Of a stretch of DNA of 22,532 nt, positions 1-7,079 are shown piece after piece. This DNA is from Chara braunii (Eukaryota > Streptophyta > Charophyceae > Charales > Characeae), in assembly GCA_003427395.1 (NCBI GenBank), contig BFEA01000173.1, forward strand, positions 802,781-825,312, written 5' to 3'. Below the pieces are notes generated by a model. The model ran no database searches and was not told where the DNA came from. It worked only from the letters and a program-made list of their open reading frames with translations. Within the stretch, counting starts at the first letter, position 1; every line of letters begins with the position of its first letter. A program made the position numbers and the translations under genes.

Positions 1-637
1 CATTAGTCCACGCATGAACCGACGTAGAAATTATACTACGGATGTGTGAGTGCGATCTACCACCTTTTCCATCACTTTCTGTGTCTTTATTTACAGGGTC
101 GTTATTTCCCTTGTAGGCGTCTTGTCTTGAGTGGTATGCCTTGTGTATGCTGCTTGTATGTGTATTTGAACTTGTGTTGGAATGCATAACTGATGATCAC
201 TTCTGATGAGTTGTCAGTCCAATCAAAAAGGCTGTAACAGTGGTTGGCACTGATTGGCTCTTTCTTTTTTTTTTCTTTTTTCTTTTTTTTTCTTTTTTCT
301 TTTATTTTTAATGACGTCAGAAAAAGAAGCAAGGTGATGGTAAGAGCATTCCCCACTTGCTATCCTTCTGATGACACTGCTCGACACTGCTTGGCTCCTT
401 TGTCCCACTTTTTTCCTATTCAAAAGAATGAATGATAAATCTTGTATCAAGTTGTATATGTGTATAATATGTAACATTTCAAGTTTTGTTTTTTCAACAA
501 GATTTCACAGTATATGAACGTGCAGTTGTTATTTATGTTATATCTATGCATAACTAATATGATATTATATTCACATATTCTACATACATAAATGCTTATT
601 TATGTACGTATGTAACTAATAATTATCCTTATATTTT
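1..637. other. Non-coding, AT-rich stretch with a T-rich tract
   Basis: No gene is recognisable. A T-rich, C-interrupted tract at 261-310 looks like the reverse complement of an A-rich retroposon tail, but no element body or target duplication was found beside it. On the minus strand this should be intron or downstream sequence of the Kelch gene; no further Kelch exon is visible here. Confidence 0.5.
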
Positions 638-695
638 TCACATAGATGATGAATATTCGTTTACTATTGAAAGCAAACGGCGAATGGAGAGAGCA

Positions 696-707
696 AGAGC
701 GCGCGCG

Positions 708-785
<78 letters not shown>

Positions 786-801
786 GTGTGTGTGTGTGTG
801 T
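696..801. repeat. Compound microsatellite (GC)n-(GA)n-(GT)n
   Basis: About 26 nt of alternating GC is followed by about 60 nt of GA and 18 nt of GT. The GT block lies directly beside the third recognised Kelch exon, so on the gene strand the order is AC, then TC, then GC. Reading frames through it (arginine/glutamate or serine/leucine repeats) are translation artefacts. Confidence 0.95.
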
Positions 802-817
802 CTCCCAATGCGTACAC

Positions 818-967
818 CAAGCCTGTCGAATTAAGAGCAGCACACATTAAGTCTCCCCTTGGCGTGGGGAGATCTGCCAAGGTTTGCCATTTATTGGTCG
901 CAGGATCGAATTCCTCAACTGTTCCAAGAGGATTGTACTCCCCATCATAGCCCCCCAGTAAATACAC
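818..967 (-). CDS. Kelch-repeat protein, exon 3 of the visible set (one 50-residue Kelch module)
   Basis: This is a coding exon of a beta-propeller Kelch protein. The acceptor is TTTTTTTTGCAG, and the exon opens in phase 0 with VYLLGGYDGE. The glycine doublet, the aromatic stretch EEFDPATNKW with its Trp, and LPTPRGD are the classical Kelch landmarks. Joined to the previous exon it gives SLDGK|VYLLGG, a seamless blade. The end at 818 (TTG|GTGTAC donor) is a choice: it makes the module exactly 50 codons, like the previous exon. However, the donor is weak and the frame stays open as VYALG, itself Kelch-like, before running into an AC/CT microsatellite, so the exon may extend to about 802. Kelch blades usually bind partner proteins; no BTB or F-box part is visible, so the role of this protein is unknown. 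The gene continues outside the window. Confidence 0.75.
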
Positions 968-1835
968 CTGCAAAAAAAACGAGGAGGACGCATGAGGAGG
1001 TGTCTAAGTGGACAAACTATATATCTAGTTAGAAGATAGATCTGCATGGGTCCTGAAGACCAACTCACGCAAGAGTGTTCACAGCATGCATCATCGCCGT
1101 ACACAAGAATGGAAAATTTCACACACTTGACAAAGAGGTAAGAAGAGAAGCGAGTTACACAGCTTATATTATCAAAAATATGATTACAAAGAGTGTCACA
1201 GTTCCCTGAGTTCAGGCGTTCATCCGCGCAGTACAAATCTCTCATCCAACTTATCAATGTGGCTTCTACACATTAGCGCCACCTCTGTAGATCATATCCA
1301 ACTCAGGGAAGTATTCACCATAGCCAACCCTTGGTTGCACACTCTCTGTCTCAGTTTCTCCTTCCTACTACGCATGCACACTCTCTTCTCTCAAGGATCT
1401 ACTCTGAATGCTACTCATAGAAGACTACTACTAACCCTCTAAGTCTACTACTAACTCGCTGGGCAGCTATGGCTGCTTCTCTTCCCAGCGCCCACTCTCC
1501 TTCCCTCTTCTAGCGCATTTTCACCCTCCAGCGCTGCTCCTCCTGGCTGGCGCACAAGTGCTTCAGCACTTCCACGCACAGAATGCCAGTAGAGATCTGG
1601 CGTTGAATGAGGCTGGCTGCTTCCTTTATAGCGCTGGCCTCTTCACGTTGGGTCTGCATTGGCTCATTCAGGCCTTCCTGTGTCCCAGACCCTGCATTGC
1701 ATGTGTCCCAGTACTGTCCCAATGAGGTCTGCTGCTGCTGAGGCCCTTCGGCCTGGATTTGGACTTGGACGTCTCGATCTCGACTGTTTCTCAAACTTAG
1801 ACCAGAACTGGGACTCTGTTTATTGACTTCCTTTT
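968..1835. other. Intron interior without a recognisable gene
   Basis: This is part of the 2.8-kb Kelch intron. On the minus strand an open frame (1510-2025) has a Gln-rich second half (QVQIQAEGPQQQQ, then a charged helix-like stretch ending EEQRWRVKMR). It resembles the low-complexity start of a retroelement gag, but nothing diagnostic is present, so no gene is called. Confidence 0.4.
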
Positions 1836-1975
1836 GAACAGACACAACTTTTGACGAACAGACACACTTACTTCCTGAACAGACATCTATATCGCGTGAA
1901 TAGACACACTCCCTTTGCACGAGTCGACACACTGACTGCACGTACAGACACATCCCTATCTGCACAGATATGACA
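1836..1975. repeat. Degenerate minisatellite, ~21-24 bp unit
   Basis: Six or so units begin with variants of GAACAGACACA, spaced 21-24 bp apart (GAACAGACACA, GAACAGACATC, GAATAGACACA, GAGTCGACACA, GTACAGACACA). The array explains the cysteine-rich first half of the open frame read on the minus strand. Confidence 0.6.
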
Positions 1976-2211
1976 TGTGCAACCCCTGGCGAACAGGTAT
2001 CTCCTTCAGCAATGACCTTTAGCAATGACTTCTTGCTTTAGTTGAGATGTGCCCTTTGACCAGAGAACTTGACCTTTGATCTGCTTTCACGTTCCCTGGG
2101 TCCTGGCGAGATACCCCTTCACGCTACTTTACTTTTACAAGGCCTGAATCGGGTAAAGGCCCTTTTAGATCCAACAAATGGTTGCGAAGGCAAATCATAA
2201 GGTGAGGTTCT

Positions 2212-2675
2212 CACAGAAGATGCAACTTTCGAAAGAAAACAAGAAAAAAATGTGACGTAGGGAATACTCACACCAGGACTTTTTGGACAGAATCTGGCTC
2301 TGATTGCACTAAAATACATGCAGATCACAGAAGATTAAACTTTCGAAAGAAAACAGAAAGAAAAAAAAAAGGTGACTCGGGAAGAGTCGGACCAGGACTT
2401 TTTGGAGAGAATCTGGCTGTAATTCGGCTCAAATTATATACATGCAGATCACGGAAGATGCAACTTCCGGAAGAAAACAGAAGTGACTTAGGGGGGTACG
2501 CTGCAGACCAGGACTTTTTGGACAGAATCTGGCTATAATTGCGCTTAAATACATGCAGATCACAGAAGATTCAACTTCCTAAAGAAAACAGGAAAAAAAT
2601 GTGACTTAGGGAAAACTCAGACCAGGAATTTTTGGACAGAATCTGGCTGCAATTGCGCTACAAATGCATGCAGAA
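2212..2675. repeat. Tandem array, four units of 111-124 bp
   Basis: Units start at 2212, 2326, 2450 and 2561, each opening with CACRGAAGATKMAACTT and containing ACCAGGAMTTTTTGGA. They end in CATGCAGAT; the last ends CATGCAGAA. Most length variation comes from the A-rich stretch after GAAAACA. The array lies in the same intron as the U6-bearing retroposon. Confidence 0.9.
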
Positions 2676-2811
2676 AACTCCAAGCGCGAGTAGGCCCTTA
2701 GCCTTAGGTGAAACACAATCTGAAATAATAAAGCAAGCCCAACACTTTCTCACTAAACAACACTATGAATTGTGACAGCAAAAACTGAAAGCATAGATGA
2801 GGGCAACAAAC

Positions 2812-2829
2812 CTGGGCACATGGATTCGC
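2812..2829 (+). repeat. Target-site duplication, left copy
   Basis: The sequence CTGGGCACATGGATTCGC is identical to 3629-3646. It directly abuts the first U6-derived base of the retroposon. Confidence 0.85.
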
Positions 2830-2859
2830 TTAGGGACATCCGTCAAAATTGGAACGATA
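2830..2859 (+). pseudogene. U6 snRNA 5' fragment
   Basis: It aligns with U6 from about nucleotide 6 to the GATA just before the ACAGAGA box, with one deletion and about three substitutions. The 5' end of the match is exactly the first base after the target duplication, so the retroposed RNA began near the U6 5' end. The U6 comparison is from knowledge of the plant RNA, not from a database search. Confidence 0.75.
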
Positions 2860-3346
2860 GGGCAGGGCAGATCCCAGGACGACGAAGAAGAAGAGCACCA
2901 GCGTTTGATAAAGAAGGAGATGGCTGCCACTTTGACAAACACTTAACAGGATGGTTTCGATGGCGACCCTGCCTATCCCCAACAGCACAGGTAAGAGGAG
3001 GCGCCTCACAGCGCTCAGGGCAAATGCCCAGCGCAGTCACAACACGAGCCAGGAAGCCCCAGATATGGAGGAAAGACCTAGCAGCATGAAGATGATGCCG
3101 AAAGTGAAATAATGCACCACCCAAACAGCACGCAACCTCCAGCAGCACTTCGTGGAAAAAAAAATGACGAGAACGAACCCGTTTTCCCTTGCCCTCGACA
3201 CTTCCGTAGACTGCTGTTTTCCCTGACTCGACAGCCTGCAGCCTAGGAACGACGACCTATAGCCTAGGACCGAATCTAGACCTAAAATTGGCAAAAGGTG
3301 AGGACAGAAACGACCTACAACTCAAGGGCAGAAAGGACACAGAGAG

Positions 3347-3470
3347 GCCTAGTGGTATTACAGCTAGCCCACAGAGAATACTCCAAACAGACCTAGGGAT
3401 CCAGCCCAGTTGGGCTTTCACACCAAAAAAAAAACACAGCAAACAAAACAGGTCACGGGATCGAATCCCA
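3347..3470 (+). other. tRNA-promoter-like A and B boxes (possible SINE remnant)
   Basis: GCCTAGTGGTAT (3347-3358) resembles a Pol III A box, and GGATCGAATCC (3458-3468) differs from the B-box consensus at one position, inside a palindromic GGGATCGAATCCC T-arm. The 111-nt spacing is long for a tRNA head, so an internal insertion would be needed. Confidence 0.35.
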
Positions 3471-3538
3471 GAGAGCTCAAAAGCAGGCAACACCAAACGA
3501 AGTTAGTGTACAGCCCACATGCCACTGCAATGCATTGC

Positions 3539-3592
3539 ATTAGCATGGCCCCTGCGCATGGATGCCGCGCATAAATCGATAAATGGTCCAAA
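3539..3592 (+). pseudogene. U6 snRNA 3' fragment
   Basis: It contains ATTAGCATGGCCCCTGCGCA, the U2-pairing and internal-stem-loop region, and the plant-type 3' end AAATCGATAAATGGTCC. About 5 of 54 positions differ from plant U6. It is followed by ATTTGGCAAATTATTATTT and then the poly-A tail. Confidence 0.85.
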
Positions 3593-3628
3593 ATTTGGCA
3601 AATTATTATTTAAAAAAAAAAAAAAAAA

Positions 3629-3646
3629 CTGGGCACATGGATTCGC
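3629..3646 (+). repeat. Target-site duplication, right copy
   Basis: This 18-nt sequence is identical to 2812-2829 and follows the poly-A tail directly. Confidence 0.85.
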
Positions 3647-3652
3647 AACAAC

Positions 3653-3667
3653 CTTTCCATTAGAAAT
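3653..3667 (-). other. Candidate in-frame micro-exon made by duplication of an exon end
   Basis: On the Kelch strand, TTTATTTCAG is followed by 15 nt reading ISNGK and then AAG|GTTGTT. The element is a diverged copy of the end of the exon at 3783 (SLDGK, AAG|GTTAGT), created by the local tandem duplication. Length and phase (0 to 0) allow its inclusion between that exon and the one at 967 without shifting the frame. No transcript evidence is available. Confidence 0.3.
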
Positions 3668-3782
3668 CTGAAATAAAGCAAAGCCGCCACTTTTCACGAA
3701 GCGCTATGAATTGAGTCGGCGAAAAACTGACAGCGCACAGATCAGGACCACCACCCTGGACACATGGATTTGCACCACTAAC

Positions 3783-3934
3783 CTTGCCATCCAAAGAAGT
3801 AGCACAGGGATCACTCCGATTTACACTTGCGCTCGGCCCTTCACTCCATGTGTTTGTCGGAATGTCGTAGATGGAAAGACTATTCAATGGTGGTGTGGGA
3901 TCCGAAAGCTTCCCACCCGCAACATATATTTTAC
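3783..3934 (-). CDS. Kelch-repeat protein, exon 2 of the visible set
   Basis: This 152-nt exon lies between acceptor TGTGCAG and donor AAG|GTTAGT, both good consensus sites. The first two bases complete a codon begun in the upstream exon, then 50 codons follow and end in phase 0. It begins KIYVAGG and carries the Kelch pattern: the glycine doublet, then SIYDIPTNTW with the module Trp, and it ends in SLDGK. The join to the upstream exon reads GIALVGS|KIYVAGG, which confirms the split codon. Exon borders fall at the same place in successive blades, so this gene probably grew by exon duplication. The last ~13 nt and the donor lie inside a tandem duplication that reaches into the intron (see the repeat at 2717-3796). 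Certainty is high for the family and moderate for function. Confidence 0.85.
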
Positions 3935-4365
3935 CTGCACATCCATTCAAGGAACAGTTACGGTGGGTTGGCATGACAACCAGGTTTTGAGTCTTTTGAC
4001 AATTCCTGCATCACCTCCCTCTTTTCCATCCATCGATTTCCAAGTGTTCCTCCTCTTTGCCCGTTTCCTCCGCTCTCAGAACCTTGAGATCCTGAGGAAG
4101 GACGGAAGGGAGGAAGGAAGAAGGAAGGAAAATTGGGAGGGGCGAGAGGGAGCGAGGCAAATCTGTTTATGACTTATAAGCTGTGTTGTCTTGCTGTAAG
4201 AGAAGTAGAGAGAAAAATTGGCATGTACAAGGGAATGTCCAATCGTTTCTCTGATAACAATAACAAACTCATTCGTTTGTCTAAACAAGTATACATTTCT
4301 TTTGCTACTTTTTTAAACAGGCAGATTACCATGACAGAGTAAGTCGAAACAGAAAGGGAGGGAGG

Positions 4366-4469
4366 GAGCGAGGGAGGGGATGGGGAGGGAGGGAGGGAGA
4401 GAGCGAGGGAGGGGATGGGGAGGGAGGGAGGGAGAGAGCGAGGGAGGGGATGGGGAGGGAGGGAGGGAT
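4366..4469. repeat. G-rich minisatellite, 3 x 35 bp
   Basis: Units start at 4366, 4401 and 4436 with GAGCGAGGGAGGGGATGGGG followed by GGGA repeats. Runs of three or four G separated by one base make it a strong G-quadruplex candidate on the plus strand. Its end directly abuts the U6 fragment at 4472. Confidence 0.9.
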
Positions 4470-4471
4470 GT

Positions 4472-4535
4472 GTGTCATCCTTGCGCAGGGGCCATGCTAA
4501 TCTTCTCTGTATCGTTGAAATTTTAACAGATGTCT
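4472..4535 (-). pseudogene. U6 snRNA fragment (5' and central part)
   Basis: On the minus strand, 45 consecutive bases (4516 down to 4472) appear identical to canonical U6. They run from AACGATACAGAGAAGATTAG through CATGGCCCCTGCGCAAGG to ATGACAC. Upstream, 4517-4535 matches U6 more loosely (GACATCTGTTAAAATTTC). The first stem-loop is missing and the 3' end is cut at ATGACAC, where the G-rich array begins. No Pol III terminator follows, so it is a truncated pseudogene and not a working snRNA gene. Confidence 0.85.
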
Positions 4536-4750
4536 AGTAGGCATATGGATGCATATGCATGTATAATTTTTGCATTGTTAACAAGTATCAAAACTTCCCA
4601 TGCCCTCTCCATGTAGAGGTGAAGAGGGTTTTCAGGGAATTGAGATCCTATCATTCCTATGACAATTTTGGTGGTCCTGATATGAGGGACTTCAAGCCGG
4701 GACAAATGGTCTTTCTGTGACTTTTTGTTTCTGAAACAATGATATTAAAG

Positions 4751-4774
4751 ACTTTAAACTTTAAAGTTTAAAGT
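4751..4774. repeat. 24-bp perfect palindrome
   Basis: This is an AT-rich palindrome built from ACTTTAAA and its complement. A related AAGTTTT-repeat stretch lies at 4910-4940. No function can be assigned. Confidence 0.8.
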
Positions 4775-5234
4775 TAATAATGAAACTGATCAGAACAAAT
4801 ACTATACAATCTTAGCCACAGGGCTGAGAAACGTATGTTCTGTGCCATTTCATAAAGAAGTTTAGAATGGAAGTGTTCTTTACTTCTTGTACAATTTCAT
4901 ACAAAAAGAAGTTTTAACTTTTAAGTTTTAAGTTTTAACGTAAACAAAGTTAAATTGCTTGCATTTGTTGTGGTCCCTGTGCTTGTCTTATCTGTGCTGC
5001 CTTCTCTTTTGCATACTGTTTTCTGTGCTCGTCCGAGCAATTTCTGTTCCTTTGTCTCGGCAACTCAAAAGGAAGTCTGAGCGGACAAGGCAGAAAGGCA
5101 AGCTTGAGCTGTCCGGCTCCTCAAACGGACTTGACGATCACTCTTCTTATTTGGAGTTTGTTTTTCTTTTTTCTTTTTTCTCTGTGAAAGGGCAACAGCC
5201 TTGACATATCATCTTTCAACTGACCGTCCCTGAT
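4775..5234. other. Intron interior, nothing recognised
   Basis: The stretch is moderately AT-rich with a T-rich tract near 5160-5180. No coding, RNA or element signature was seen. Confidence 0.4.
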
Positions 5235-5400
5235 AATTCAGAAATATAATCAAATATTTTCATTCTAGTAATCCAGTTCCATCAACTTCCATGGAGATTT
5301 GAACTCAGGTCTGCATTTCAACAGTTCATGTGCGTACCAACCGAGATAGGCGCCATTGGAAATTCAGATATATTTCATTCTAGTCATCTAGTTGCCTTCC
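5235..5400 (-). mobile_element. tRNA-derived SINE head flanked by imperfect direct repeats
   Basis: On the minus strand, TATCTCGGTTGG (5348-5337) matches a tRNA A box and GAGTTCAAATC (5306-5296) a B box, about 30 nt apart as in a tRNA. The preceding GGCGCC is in acceptor position. Anticodon and acceptor stems do not pair, so it is a tRNA-derived relic. Flanks 5235-5290 and 5361-5400 are similar to each other (AATTCAGA, TTTCATTCTAGT, CTTCC), which suggests a tandem or dimeric arrangement. Confidence 0.55.
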
Positions 5401-5523
5401 GGAGTGTGTTTTTTCTTTTCCCTTCTTTTGACACATATCTCAGAGATGCTTTTTCTATGGACAATCTGTTGCCTTGGGGCAGCCACAGGGCTGCATGTCT
5501 GCGCTTTATGCTCGCTGCTGAGG

Positions 5524-5578
5524 CTGCAGTCTATTGGTGGGGAGCAAGACCTGCTGGCAACTGGGGTCAGCGTCCCAT
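5524..5578 (-). repeat. Dispersed repeat core, copy 1 (inverted to copy 2)
   Basis: On the minus strand it reads TATGGGACGCTG and then CTCCCCACCAATAGACTG. The same core recurs at 5802-5861, 8857-8914 and 12573-12630. It faces copy 2 across about 220 bp and so forms an inverted pair. Confidence 0.7.
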
Positions 5579-5801
5579 AATCATCATAACAGGTGCTGAT
5601 GGTTAGAGGAGGACAGGCGCCTACTCCATCACAAATAACTTGACATAAGTCTGAAATGACCAAACCCCTGCATCCTTTCAAAAAGAAAGTTACGAGAGCT
5701 GTTATAGGTGTCCCAAGCGCTTTCGAATCATGAGCAATCTCTCGGCTCACTGCGCACCAATTCTATTGACGACTTCAAACACCATTATTCAATAATAATA
5801 T

Positions 5802-5861
5802 TATGAAAGGGACGCTGGACCCGGTATCCAGCAGGTGAAGCTCCCCACCAATAGACTGGAG
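5802..5861 (+). repeat. Dispersed repeat core, copy 2
   Basis: It reads GGGACGCTGGACCCGG and then CTCCCCACCAATAGACTGGA. An A/T-rich stretch at 5929-5952 lies about 70 bp downstream and could be a decayed tail. Confidence 0.7.
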
Positions 5862-6277
5862 TATTTTGTAGAGTGACTAGGGACGGATGCTCCTATCACC
5901 GTTCCTAGTTATTCCTGTGGATTTATGTATATATATTTTTTAAATAAAAAAATCCAAGTCAGACCCTCTGAAGCTCAGAGGAAATCCCTCGAAATGGGAC
6001 AACTGGGGGCAAACATATGTGTTTCAACTTTCAAATGATGGGATAATTAATTCAGGCAAAAGGAGGCGGGAGAGGGTACGGAAGGCCCAGAAGGGAAGGA
6101 AGCGATGGGCCAGTTGAAGGGGGGGTTCCTTTTTTTTTGCCTGTTTGGTTTTCTCAACATTTCTGATGTTTGTATTATGAGCCTGCATTGTTTGTTTCCA
6201 AAATTTCCCACCATGTTGCTTGTGGCAATTCGCCGAAAAACACCGAATTTTCACCCTTCCATTAACCATCTCTTGAT
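5862..6277. other. Intron interior, nothing recognised
   Basis: No coding or RNA signature was seen between the dispersed repeat core and the decamer array. Confidence 0.4.
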
Positions 6278-6650
6278 CCGGTCAAAATGGGTCAAAATGG
6301 GTCAAAAATGGGTCAAAAATGGGTCAAAATGGGTCAAAATGGGTCAAAATGGGTCAAAATGGGTCTGGGTCAAAATGGCCAAAGTGGCTGAGCCAAAATG
6401 ATCAAAATGGCTGGGTCTAAAAGGTCAAAATGGCTGGGTCAAAATGGGTCTGGGTCAAAATGGGTGAATGGGTGAAAATGGTCAAAATGTCTGGGCCAAA
6501 ATGGTCAAAATGGCTGGGCCAAAATGGTCAAAATGGCTGGGTTACAATGGTCAAAATGGCTGGGTCAAAATGGCTGGGTCAAAATGGTGAAAAAAAAGGG
6601 TCAAAATGGGTCTGGGTAAAAATGGGTGAATGGATGAAAATGGTCAGAAT
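6278..6650. repeat. Decamer minisatellite, GGTCAAAATG type
   Basis: Near-perfect repeats of GGGTCAAAAT over 6283-6365 decay into variants (GGCTGGGTCAAAATGGTCAAAAT) up to about 6650. Some units gain A or a GGGTCT insert. Translations rich in KWVKMG are artefacts. The array ends about 80 bp from the donor of the exon at 6734, in the intron. Confidence 0.95.
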
Positions 6651-6733
6651 GGGTTCCAAGATGGAGTTGAAAAAAAAGGAAGTAGAAGTCACATATGGCA
6701 TGGGAATGTAAGCAAAGGTAGGTTGGCACTTAC

Positions 6734-6913
6734 TTCCAACAAGTGCAATTCCAAACCGGTAGCGTGGTTTGCTCATCGGTTTAAGTTCAGTGAGGTTATG
6801 CAAGAGCGGATCGAAGAGCCAGAGCGTGTTAAACACGGTTCCATTTCCAGAAACACCTCCGACTATGTAGATTAAATCATTGTAAGCCACTGTGCCAAAG
6901 TCCGACATAGCCA
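6734..6913 (-). CDS. Kelch-repeat protein, exon 1 of the visible set
   Basis: This 180-nt exon lies between acceptor TTTTGGTGCAG and donor GGAA|GTAAGT. It starts two bases into a codon and reads VAMSDFGTVAYND, then LIYIVGG, then LWLFDPLLHNLTEL, and ends PRYRFGIALVG plus one base. The IYIVGG core is the second strand of a Kelch blade. The usual Trp is replaced by Leu in HNLTEL, a common degeneracy. At 60 codons it is longer than the two following 50-codon modules, because it also carries the start of the preceding strand. On the gene strand a (TTC)26 tract lies about 75 nt upstream of the acceptor, and a decamer minisatellite lies just past the donor in the next intron. The incoming codon phase requires an upstream exon that ends one base into a codon. 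Confidence 0.82.
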
Positions 6914-6942
6914 CTGCACCAAAATGTCGAACAACAGAACAC

Positions 6943-7079
6943 AAGAACAGTGAAAACAAAACATGTCACCGGCAGATTAACAACAACCAAGAAGAAGAAG
7001 AAGAAGAAGAAGAAGAAGAAGAAGAAGAAGAAGAAGAAGAAGAAGAAGAAGAAGAAGAAGAAGAAGAACAGTGAAAACA
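6943..7079 (+). mobile_element. Short retroposon with (GAA)26 tail
   Basis: The 16-mer AAGAACAGTGAAAACA occurs at 6943-6958 and again at 7064-7079, like a target-site duplication. Between the copies lie about 32 bp, including CACCGGCAGATTAACAACAA, and then a GAA tract (6991-7069). The CGGCAGAT...TTAA plus GAA ending matches the better-preserved insertion at 14483-14585, so both may be 5'-truncated members of one family. Confidence 0.55.

Larger units (their letters stand above)
2830..3628 (+). mobile_element. Retroposon bounded by U6 snRNA halves, with poly-A tail
   Basis: This insertion of about 799 bp has an 18-nt perfect target-site duplication (2812-2829 and 3629-3646) and a 17-A tail (3612-3628), as expected for LINE-mediated retroposition. 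Its first 30 nt match the 5' part of plant-type U6 snRNA (GGGACATCCG, then AAAATTGGAACGATA). Positions 3539-3592 match U6 from ATTAGCATGG to AATGGTCCAAA with about five mismatches. Between them lie about 680 bp of unassigned sequence that replaces roughly eight U6 bases around the ACAGAGA box. The middle has no recognised coding capacity; it holds a short poly-A (3152-3160) and tRNA-promoter-like boxes. The structure is observed; the origin (an interrupted U6 transcript retroposed whole, or a U6 retrocopy later split) is inference. Confidence 0.75.
2717..3796 (-). repeat. ~130-bp tandem duplication of exon end plus intron start, split by an insertion
   Basis: One copy spans 3665-3796 and includes the end of the Kelch exon and its donor. 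The other copy is 2717-2829 continued at 3647-3664, interrupted by the U6-bearing retroposon. Both share AATCTGAAATAA, CTATGAATTG, ACATGGATTYGC and, on the minus strand, an AAGGTTRKT donor-like site. The arrangement dates the duplication before the insertion. Confidence 0.75.

Noticed and set aside
638-950. Long Arg/Glu and Ser/Leu frames
   Set aside because: They come from the GC/GA/GT microsatellite; only the Kelch part at 818-967 is real coding sequence.
1510-2025. 171-codon minus-strand frame as a gene
   Set aside because: Half is a minisatellite and the rest is low-complexity; no diagnostic gag or host domain is visible.
2212-2675. CRISPR-like array
   Set aside because: Units are long, contiguous and without unique spacers, and the context is eukaryotic.
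2860-3538. A true spliceosomal intron inside a U6 gene
   Set aside because: No GT-AG borders are present and about eight U6 bases are missing, so a clean intron does not fit.
3539-3592. Working U6 snRNA gene
   Set aside because: Only the 3' part is contiguous, it has several substitutions, and it lies at the end of a poly-A-tailed insertion.
5290-5355. Functional tRNA gene on the minus strand
   Set aside because: A and B boxes are present, but acceptor and anticodon stems do not pair.
6105-6711. Open frames rich in KWVKMG on the plus strand
   Set aside because: They are translations of the GGGTCAAAAT decamer array and have no domain.
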